The notes beneath the pieces were generated by a model that did no database searches, was not told the DNA's origin, and worked only from the letters and a program-made list of their open reading frames with translations. 11,179 nt of DNA from an uncultured Lachnospiraceae bacterium (GTDB lineage: Bacteria; Bacillota; Clostridia; Lachnospirales; Lachnospiraceae). The stretch's first letter is position 1. Each line of letters begins with the position of its first letter. The stretch spans positions 1-11,179 of the forward strand of contig CAJUHQ010000113.1 in assembly GCA_910586095.1 (NCBI GenBank), written 5' to 3'. Below are positions 1 to 5,891 of this stretch, one piece after another. A program made the position numbers and the translations under genes.

Positions 1-41
1 TGAGGTTCTTAGAAATTATTTGCAGTCTGTGTAACAAATGT

Positions 42-70
42 TTGACAAACCTACAGTTTGATAATATAAT
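42..70 (+). promoter_or_regulatory. Consensus sigma-A promoter
   Basis: The sequence has a perfect -35 TTGACA (42-47), a 17-nt spacer and a perfect -10 TATAAT (65-70). Transcription would start near 77. No sizeable open reading frame follows directly; a hairpin with a T-run lies about 40 nt after the expected start. The promoter therefore drives either a short RNA or an attenuated leader for the genes beginning at 375. Confidence 0.8.
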
Positions 71-76
71 GATTTG

Positions 77-151
77 TTTATAACATTGCCACTCCTATGT
101 TAGGGTAGTTTCTCGTAGTCTTTCTTAGACCTGTTTTTAAGACTACTTTTT
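77..151 (+). ncRNA. Candidate short structured RNA or attenuated leader
   Basis: The stretch is bounded by a consensus promoter and an intrinsic-terminator-like hairpin, giving a transcript of about 75 nt. Only start-stop fragments of a few codons are open within it. Internal complementarity includes AACAT (82-86) with ATGTT (97-101), CCTA with TAGG close by, and the terminator stem. I do not recognise it as a known RNA family. It could be a free small RNA or the aborted 5' part of a longer leader that reads through to the gene block from 375. The start site is inferred from the promoter spacing. Confidence 0.4.
115..151 (+). terminator. Rho-independent terminator-like hairpin
   Basis: GTAGTCTT (115-122) pairs exactly with AAGACTAC (139-146), and five T residues follow (147-151). 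The stem is moderate in GC and the loop is 16 nt, so termination may be partial. A second hairpin, TTTGTAC (149-155) with GTACAAA (162-168), extendable by AGACT (140-144) with AGTCT (180-184), uses the terminator's right arm and T-run and so excludes it. Because it lies downstream, it is more likely a feature of read-through RNA than a classical antiterminator. Confidence 0.55.
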
Positions 152-374
152 GTACTATCAGGTACAAAGAAAAGTTGCGAGTCTACAGTAGTGTTTTTCA
201 TTATATACTGATATCGTCTAATATTCAAGCCTCCATATTAGAAATGATTTGAATTGCTTTGTTCATCTTTGATCGACAAAATAATATATGTTCTACAATG
301 GGATCACTGAGTGATTTTTGTGTGGTATGTTGTCGTCTGTCTTGACGATTTTGGGATTTTTGTGAGAGGAGAAC
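152..374. other. Non-coding leader before the left gene block
   Basis: No open reading frame with a ribosome binding site was found on either strand. It contains the second hairpin described for the terminator (149-168) and a short palindrome ATCACT/AGTGAT near 303-315 followed by T residues, too small to call a terminator. A weak promoter-like pair, TTGTTC (259-264) and TAATAT (282-287) with 17-nt spacing, could start a separate transcript but matches consensus poorly. Confidence 0.4.
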
Positions 375-656
375 ATGTATAAAAAAATAGTATTTATAAA
401 AATATGCAGAATTAAAAAAAATATGTTGCAAAAACGATTCAAATATAATATAATGTTATCAATCATAAAATGCTTCGTGAAATTCGGAAACACGAAAAAG
501 GCATTAAAACGTAATAGTCTTCTCGTACAGGCTAGCATAATTTTTTTATGTAATGTGAGTGTAGTCTGTGTAGGATTACACTTTTTTTGTGCGAAAAGAA
601 TGATAGAAAGGAAATATTTTAATTTTTCGATCACAAGAAAAGGAGCACAAAAATGA
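375..656 (+). CDS. Small basic protein with one hydrophobic segment (doubtful)
   Basis: This 93-residue frame has no family I recognise. The first 47 residues are very rich in Lys and Arg mixed with Ile and Phe. A hydrophobic stretch at about residues 48-72 could be a membrane segment, and a basic tail follows. In favour of a real gene, a purine-rich GAGAGGAG lies 3 to 5 nt before the ATG, and its TGA overlaps the ATG of the next small gene as ATGA (653-656), the usual mark of translational coupling. Against it, the DNA is extremely AT-rich with long A runs, which makes Lys/Ile/Phe-rich frames likely by chance. The minus-strand frames over the same DNA lack a ribosome binding site. If real, it heads a three-gene unit ending in the GTPase. 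Confidence 0.35.
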   Translation: MYKKIVFIKICRIKKNMLQKRFKYNIMLSIIKCFVKFGNTKKALKRNSLLVQASIIFLCNVSVVCVGLHFFCAKRMIERKYFNFSITRKGAQK

Positions 657-802
657 ACATAGCAAATGCAAATGAACATTTTGAGGGGAAAGAGTTAGAA
701 GAGAAGTTGTTGAAAAGTAAGTTGAAGCAATATGAAAAACCCATTGATAATACTAGTGAACCAAAGTACTTTGATAAAGAGTGGGACAAAATATATCAAT
801 AA
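653..802 (+). CDS. 49-residue charged small protein upstream of the GTPase
   Basis: A short frame begins ATG-AAC-ATA at 653 and ends TAA at 800-802. An AAAAGGAG motif about 7 nt before the ATG is one of the better ribosome binding sites in the left region. The 49-residue product has no membrane segment. It is highly charged: the middle (residues 8-29) is a Glu/Lys-rich probable helix containing an ELEEKLLKSKLKQYEK stretch, and the end (residues 36-49) carries Tyr, Phe and Trp among Asp and Lys. The gene overlaps the preceding frame by four bases and ends 20 nt before the GTPase start, so translation of the three may be linked. I do not recognise the family; a partner or regulator of the GTPase is only suggested by position. 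Confidence 0.5.
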   Translation: MNIANANEHFEGKELEEKLLKSKLKQYEKPIDNTSEPKYFDKEWDKIYQ

Positions 803-822
803 TCATAAGAAGGGAGTATAAT

Positions 823-2940
823 ATGACAATCGAATCTTTTCAAAAAAATGAGGCAGAGGTAAAATCGTTTCTGATGAAACAAGAAAGCGCACCGACAATA
901 CAGCTATTTGGTCCAACCAAAAGTGCAAAATCTACTGCGATCACAGAATTATTGTGTCCGGCTAGCAATAAGCTGTTAGGATATAATGTGGGGGAGGATG
1001 CACAGACCACTTTAATCCGGCTAGTGCTTATGCTAAATCAGCGTCTTAGCAAGACGCAGGTGATTGTAAAATGTGTTCCGCATAAAAATGAAGAGACTAT
1101 GTTTATGATCTTTTTGACAGAGTTTATGAGGAGCATGACTACAATATTATATGACAAAAGAGATGAATTAGAAGAATTTGTTGTGGACGAGGAATTTGTT
1201 AAACGTGCCCTTAATCCCCAAAATCGAAGCTTTCATTGTTTTGATTTTGCCCAAAAAAAGGATATGACAAACAAATTTAAAATGATAGTAAGTAGTATTG
1301 TCCAGAATGTTATTGAAGAGCCTGAGCTGTTGAGTGACAAGGCAGACGAAGAGTATAAACAGAGGCGAAAAATAAAAAAAGAACTCAAAAAGATAGAGGT
1401 TTATGAAGAACTGATTCAAATGAGATTTCACAGTAATGAAGAACACAGAAAAGCCATACGAGAGTGGTTTGATAAGCTAAAAGAAGCATTGTTCAACGAA
1501 TTTCAAAATAACTGGCATCATGTAATAAAAAGTGAATCTGGAAAAATTGAGGGATATGTTATTTGTGATGAAATTAACGAAGAGGACAGTGGTATTATTG
1601 GACAGATCATTCGAGCAGTATACGAAAAAGAAAGTGCATATTCATTGGTATTTAGTGAAGTGCATTATGTGACAACCCCTTCAGAACAATTTATTGAACA
1701 GTATGAACTGTTTTGTAAAAGAGATAATCCCGAACAATTAGGAAGAAAGTTGAAAATTAATATTATTGATACAATGGGGATCACTCAAAGTTCTACTCAA
1801 AAGGAAGAAATCAGCAGTGAAATGGACAAGATCTTTCAAAGAGAATCGGATGCATATCTGTTCTTATGTGCAACGAATGAAATGCCAACAACATACGATG
1901 AGTGTATAGACCTTCTGCAAACAAAGAAAAAAAGTTATGAAAAAAAAGTTTTTGTTATTTGTAGAACAAAGGCAGACGAAATTATTAGAAATAAGATGGT
2001 CAATAACTGGAGAAGAGACACAGGAAAAAATGAAATAGAAGACGAACAGTATGATACATATCTTCGACAAGCATTTGAAGAATTTAAAGAACAAATGATA
2101 CGTTCAGATAAGAATGTTAGAAGCACTGAATATGCTATTTGCAATCAGTTGCCTATTGAATTTTTGTGTACTGCTCCAGACCGATCTAAAGAAATGAGAA
2201 AAGTTTTGACAGGAGGAGAGTTAGAATCTTCTAAGATATATCGAATTTTATATGATATTATGAATCGGATTGACAGCAGTTATGGTACACAAGGAAAACG
2301 CTTGTGGCTCTATAGCAAGGACTTAAATCACAAACCGTTGCATATTAAGTGTAAAGCGCACGAGTTAAACGAAACAATATGTACAGCACTAATTGCTTGC
2401 AATATGCAACAGAGAAACCAGTATTTGCAATATGATAAAAAGGAAGTTACTTATCATTGGAATTCTGTGTACTGTTTTTGGGACAAATTACGCTATGGGA
2501 ATGGACATGAAACAAGAGCAAATGTGTATGGCTCATTTAGACTATTTCAAAAGAACATGGTAGAAAGTTGGCTTAGGAGAATGATACCAATGGAGGACAT
2601 GTTGAATGATATTGAGATTTCTTTTGAATATTTAGACAGTGATCCAAAGACAGCAGAGGATGTCAAAAATAATTTTCCAATACAGTTTCGCAAAATGATA
2701 TCAATTTATTGGGTTGGTATTCTTGACAGAGTAGCAAGAAAGTTGACATATGATTGTCTACAACCACGACTTGATGAAATATTTACGCAAAATTACTATG
2801 ATAACGCCTTTAAAATTAGTTTGCGCTATTTTAATGAAAAATTTTCAGATAAGGAATATTGGAAGAGTACATTGTTAAGGTTACTTTTACTAGAGTTTGA
2901 TGAGATACTACAAAAAATGTATATTTTTGATGAAGTATAA
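823..2940 (+). CDS. Large dynamin-like P-loop GTPase, function unknown
   Basis: The gene encodes 705 residues from the ATG at 823, chosen because AGGGAG precedes it by about 7 nt; the in-frame GTG at 781 lies inside the previous gene and has no such site. GTPase signatures appear in order: a P-loop GPTKSAKST (residues 30-38), a possible switch-I threonine pair (62-63), DTMG (316-319, G3), TKAD (382-385, G4) and a possible G5 around CTAP. The P-loop has Ala where GxxxxGK[ST] has its second Gly. A charged helical insertion, probably coiled coil, lies at about 175-240 between G2 and G3, so the G domain is expanded as in dynamin-superfamily proteins. The C-terminal 300 residues look helical. No signal peptide or membrane span is evident. 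Bacterial dynamin-like proteins act in membrane remodelling or defence, but nothing here fixes the role. The gene is AT-rich compared with guaA. Confidence 0.8.
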   Translation: MTIESFQKNEAEVKSFLMKQESAPTIQLFGPTKSAKSTAITELLCPASNKLLGYNVGEDAQTTLIRLVLMLNQRLSKTQVIVKCVPHKNEETMFMIFLTEFMRSMTTILYDKRDELEEFVVDEEFVKRALNPQNRSFHCFDFAQKKDMTNKFKMIVSSIVQNVIEEPELLSDKADEEYKQRRKIKKELKKIEVYEELIQMRFHSNEEHRKAIREWFDKLKEALFNEFQNNWHHVIKSESGKIEGYVICDEINEEDSGIIGQIIRAVYEKESAYSLVFSEVHYVTTPSEQFIEQYELFCKRDNPEQLGRKLKINIIDTMGITQSSTQKEEISSEMDKIFQRESDAYLFLCATNEMPTTYDECIDLLQTKKKSYEKKVFVICRTKADEIIRNKMVNNWRRDTGKNEIEDEQYDTYLRQAFEEFKEQMIRSDKNVRSTEYAICNQLPIEFLCTAPDRSKEMRKVLTGGELESSKIYRILYDIMNRIDSSYGTQGKRLWLYSKDLNHKPLHIKCKAHELNETICTALIACNMQQRNQYLQYDKKEVTYHWNSVYCFWDKLRYGNGHETRANVYGSFRLFQKNMVESWLRRMIPMEDMLNDIEISFEYLDSDPKTAEDVKNNFPIQFRKMISIYWVGILDRVARKLTYDCLQPRLDEIFTQNYYDNAFKISLRYFNEKFSDKEYWKSTLLRLLLLEFDEILQKMYIFDEV

Positions 2941-2998
2941 GGGAACAAAATAAATGATATTTGCATAAAAGAGTAGAATAAAGATTTTAAATAAGATG

Positions 2999-3055
2999 GG
3001 GCTGCTGCAAAATGGTATGTAAAATTGCCAAATTTTGCAACAGCCCTGTTTTGTT
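2999..3055 (+). terminator. Strong terminator between convergent genes
   Basis: GGGCTG (2999-3004) plus TGCAAAAT (3006-3013) pairs with ATTTTGCA (3032-3039) plus CAGCCC (3041-3046), leaving one C/A mismatch. TGTTTTGTT follows on the plus strand. It lies 58 nt after the GTPase and 14 nt beyond the end of the minus-strand chemoreceptor gene, so it could stop both transcripts. The T-run is better for the plus strand. Confidence 0.8.
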
Positions 3056-3060
3056 ATGTA

Positions 3061-4410
3061 TTAGGAATTGGCAAGTTGTCGGATCATTTCCATATCAGCA
3101 ATCAGACCTCTAGAGTAGTTTTCAGCCTCGTGATATACACGTTCAGCTTCCGCATAAGCTCCGTTATTGAGTGCGTTGATAACAACAGCACCATATCGGT
3201 GAAAATTCTGATGTTTTACCGCCAATCCTTCCCAAATGGAAAGAACGCCAGGAATATCTGGAGTCATAGCATAATAGAAGTGCCCAAAACCACATTTGGA
3301 GGAATCTAATTGTAGTGGAATAACTGTTTTTTCTTCCACCATCCTTTTAAGGTTTACCAGCCAAGAATGATGGGCAGAAATTGCATTGCTCATATATTGT
3401 GCAAATTCATGGTTCTCTAAATGGTAAAAAGTATCTTTGGCCATAACGCCCATTTGCTTGACAGTTTCATCAAGCGTCTTTTCTATGCCAACAATGGGTT
3501 CTGCTGCCTGGCGCAATTCAAGTCCAAGTTTACGCATAAAGCTAGTACTGTCTTTGAGTTGATTTTCCATTTCTGCCATTGAACTGCTGATTTCCTCGCT
3601 CACTCCGGCAATTGAACTGATTGCATCATTAATTTTTGATACATGATGCTGGCTTTCATTATTGAGTTCCCACACGTTTTTGATCTTGTCTGCCATAGAC
3701 ACCAATGAATCGATAGTGCTAGAAGAACTCTCTACGCTCTTTTGTGAAGCTTTTTTCATACTTTCAACAAAAGAACTCATGTTTTTTGTTAGGCCTTGAG
3801 TCTCTTCCGCTAATTCGCGAATTTCATTTGCCACAACAGCAAAACCTCTCCCAGCTTCGCCAGCTCTTGCCGCTTCCACAGAGGCGTTTAACGCAAGCAA
3901 GTTTGTCTGTAAAGAAATCGAGTCAATCCCAGAGATGACAGCACTGATTCGATTGATGATCTCAACTAGTTCGTCCATATCGGTCTTCATTTGCCGCGAA
4001 ACAGCAATCGTTTGGTCAGAGAGTTCTTTTATAGAGGTTAATTCATTTTGTCCAGCTTCTATTTTTTGATAGACTTCATCTGTATCTCCAGAAACTCCAA
4101 TAATAGTATTTGTCAGTTCCTCATGCTGGTTATTTGCATGACCAGCAGACGTTCCAAAAATAGTCTCTGTAGCACTTGTTACTTTTTGGGAAATATTCAT
4201 AATTTCATTGGTTTGATGTTGCATCACCAAGTCCAACGAACTAATCTGCATAACCGCTTTGATATTTTTTTCAAAGACCTGTGCAAACTGTTGTCTCCCT
4301 TTAAATAACCTTTTGTAAATTTTGCTTAGTTCTGGTTCACTGGAGTAATCTGCTTCTTTTAATTCTGAAACAGCGCGCATAAGTACTGCTTTTCTATTTC
4401 CAATTGCCAT
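3061..4410 (-). CDS. Soluble methyl-accepting chemotaxis protein with C-terminal CZB zinc-binding domain
   Basis: This is a cytoplasmic chemoreceptor of 449 residues. The conserved signalling hairpin tip runs from about residue 168 (QTNLLALNASVEAARAGEAG) to about 201 and is the part that contacts CheA and CheW. Long helical arms flank it. There is no signal peptide, membrane span or HAMP domain. The C-terminal 120 residues match the chemoreceptor zinc-binding (CZB) pattern: His347/348, Cys373 in CGFGHFYY, and His400 and His404 in HQNFH, the usual three-His one-Cys zinc site. In known CZB proteins this site senses metal or oxidants such as hypochlorite; the ligand here is unknown. GAGGGG about 8 nt before the ATG supports the start. 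No other chemotaxis genes are visible, so it stands alone and is transcribed from the promoter at 4450-4478. Confidence 0.95.
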   Translation of the reverse strand: MAIGNRKAVLMRAVSELKEADYSSEPELSKIYKRLFKGRQQFAQVFEKNIKAVMQISSLDLVMQHQTNEIMNISQKVTSATETIFGTSAGHANNQHEELTNTIIGVSGDTDEVYQKIEAGQNELTSIKELSDQTIAVSRQMKTDMDELVEIINRISAVISGIDSISLQTNLLALNASVEAARAGEAGRGFAVVANEIRELAEETQGLTKNMSSFVESMKKASQKSVESSSSTIDSLVSMADKIKNVWELNNESQHHVSKINDAISSIAGVSEEISSSMAEMENQLKDSTSFMRKLGLELRQAAEPIVGIEKTLDETVKQMGVMAKDTFYHLENHEFAQYMSNAISAHHSWLVNLKRMVEEKTVIPLQLDSSKCGFGHFYYAMTPDIPGVLSIWEGLAVKHQNFHRYGAVVINALNNGAYAEAERVYHEAENYSRGLIADMEMIRQLANS

Positions 4411-4449
4411 TTATGTCCCCTCTTTCTTTAGAATAAAATGTCTACTTCC

Positions 4450-4478
4450 ATCATACGGGGATTCTAGACTTTTTGCAA
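4450..4478 (-). promoter_or_regulatory. Sigma-A promoter of the chemoreceptor gene
   Basis: Read on the minus strand, TTGCAA (4478-4473) and TATGAT (4455-4450) are separated by exactly 17 nt. The start site would be near 4443, giving a leader of about 33 nt. I saw no flagellar sigma-28 type motif here, so this receptor appears to be expressed from the housekeeping sigma factor. Confidence 0.65.
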
Positions 4479-4904
4479 GCTTTTTTATTGCTTTTCTATA
4501 TGGATATATTTGCCGATTTTGTATAGAAACATATACATTTGTTTGTAAATTTTATTTAAAATTTGTAAAGGTATTGGTTTTTGGTTAGGATAAAACTTTT
4601 CATACGAATTTCTGTTGATTTTGCTAAAAACATTGTTGTATATCTTTTGATATGATAAGATAAATGCTAAGATGAAAAATTAGGACAATTATAAAGCAAA
4701 CAGCAAAAAAGAGTAGAGGTATAAAATTGGTGTTTGTGTCAAAAAAATACATATAGAAAATAAAGAGTGTATCATGACCATAGCACTTTTAAAATTTATC
4801 AGATGTTTGATAGTATTGAGAACTCAAAAAGTAAAACAAGCTTACCTTACTATAATATGCAATCATTGCATAGGAATTGAGTTGAGTAGGAATGGAGGAT
4901 TTAT
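4479..4904. other. AT-rich divergent intergenic region
   Basis: About 430 nt between the chemoreceptor promoter and the exonuclease start. No RNA gene or clear plus-strand promoter was found. A TATAAT occurs at 4851-4856 without a matching -35, and a TATGAT at 4651-4656 also lacks one. A perfect short palindrome, TGCAAT-C-ATTGCA (4858-4870), lies just before the exonuclease ribosome binding site. A 44-codon frame (4774-4908) ends at the exonuclease start but lacks a good ribosome binding site. Confidence 0.4.
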
Positions 4905-5873
4905 GTGAATTATATTGTTTTTGATCTGGAATGGAATCAAGCTGCGGACGAAAAGGATAAATTGGCAAGTAGCCTCACTTTTGAAATTATTGAAATTGGT
5001 GCGGTAAAGCTCAATGAATCAAAGAAAAAAATTAGCGATTTTCATGAACTGGTCAAACCACAGGTCTTTCTTCGCATGAATAAGGTGACAGGTGAATTGA
5101 TTCATTTGAGTATGGATCAGCTAGAGAACTGCCGCACGTTTCCAAAAGTGGCAGCCGATTTTTTGAAGTGGTGTGGCAGTGACTTTGTATTTTGCACATG
5201 GGGAAGTTTAGATTTAGCGGAATTGCAAAAAAATATGGACTATTACCAAATGCCCCCATTGTCAGAGAAAACACTTCCGTTTTATGATGTGCAAAAGTTG
5301 TTTAGTATTGCCTTTGAAGATAGAAAAACGCGCCGGTCGCTGCAATATGCAGTTGATTTTCTGGGAATAAAAAAGGATGCGGGGTTTCATAGAGCTCATG
5401 CAGATGCATATTACACGGCGGCTGTGATTCAATGCATCACAGAGGATGCGATTTTTTGCAATTATTCCTTTGACACGCACCATCTGCCACGAAATAAACA
5501 GGAAGAACTTCATATTCGTATAGGTGATTACACAAAATATATCTCGAGAGAATTTGAGGACAAACTAGATGCGATGGAAGATCGCGATGTGATCTCTACT
5601 AGGTGTTGCGTATGTGGTGAGCGGACAAGAAAAAAGATTCCGTGGTTTACTAATAATGGAAAACATTATTATACTATTGTTACTTGTAAGCAGCATGGAA
5701 CACTCAAGGCAAAAATTCGCCTGCGCAAATCGGAAAATAACAAAATATATGTAATAAAGACAATGAAACAAGTTGGGGCAGATGTAGTTGAAGATATTAT
5801 CAATAAGCGAAATCTGTTGCGCCAAAACAGAAGAGAAAAAAGACATCATGTCACATCAGGCGGGACGCATTAA
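4905..5873 (+). CDS. DEDDh-family 3'-5' exonuclease with C-terminal Cys/His cluster
   Basis: The 322-residue product carries a DEDDh exonuclease domain over about residues 1-185. Visible catalytic residues are Asp7 and Glu9 in FDLEW, Asp103 in GSLDL, and His162 with Asp167 in HRAHAD, fitting the H-x4-D pattern. The N-terminal FDLEW and the spacing resemble the ERI1/KapD-type branch of RNA or DNA trimming enzymes more than the DNA polymerase III epsilon subunit; the substrate is not known. Residues 234-264 contain CCxC and CxxH, a possible small zinc ribbon for nucleic-acid binding. The tail is basic. The start is GTG at 4905, preceded by GGAGG with 6-nt spacing; the ATG two bases earlier runs straight into TGA. 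The last bases overlap the stop codon of the convergent carboxypeptidase gene. Confidence 0.9.
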   Translation: MNYIVFDLEWNQAADEKDKLASSLTFEIIEIGAVKLNESKKKISDFHELVKPQVFLRMNKVTGELIHLSMDQLENCRTFPKVAADFLKWCGSDFVFCTWGSLDLAELQKNMDYYQMPPLSEKTLPFYDVQKLFSIAFEDRKTRRSLQYAVDFLGIKKDAGFHRAHADAYYTAAVIQCITEDAIFCNYSFDTHHLPRNKQEELHIRIGDYTKYISREFEDKLDAMEDRDVISTRCCVCGERTRKKIPWFTNNGKHYYTIVTCKQHGTLKAKIRLRKSENNKIYVIKTMKQVGADVVEDIINKRNLLRQNRREKRHHVTSGGTH

Positions 5874-5891
5874 CGTCGCCGCCTTCGTTCT
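5858..5891. terminator. GC-rich hairpin over the overlapping stop codons
   Basis: AGGCGGGACG (5858-5867) pairs with CGTC (5874-5877) and CCGCCT (5879-5884), giving ten pairs with a single bulged G at 5878. The six-base loop contains TTAA, in which the exonuclease TAA (5871-5873) and the carboxypeptidase TAA (minus strand, 5872-5870) overlap. The plus side continues TCGTTCTTTTCT, a mediocre T-run; the minus side has its T-run only about 16 nt away. It could terminate both converging transcripts while coding on both sides. Confidence 0.5.

Noticed and set aside
140..184. Classical antiterminator for the hairpin at 115-146
   Set aside because: The competing hairpin is mostly downstream of the T-run, so it would form too late to prevent termination; kept only as a structure of read-through RNA.
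293..679. 128-codon minus-strand frame opposite the left gene block
   Set aside because: No purine-rich site precedes its start, the product is an Ile/Phe-rich low-complexity string, and the plus strand offers better-started frames.
781..822. Longer GTPase start at GTG 781
   Set aside because: It lies inside the 49-residue gene without a ribosome binding site, whereas ATG 823 has AGGGAG at good spacing.
4774..4908. 44-codon plus-strand frame ending at the exonuclease start
   Set aside because: The GTGA-type overlap is attractive, but it lacks a proper ribosome binding site and the peptide shows no recognisable pattern; the exonuclease has its own strong site.
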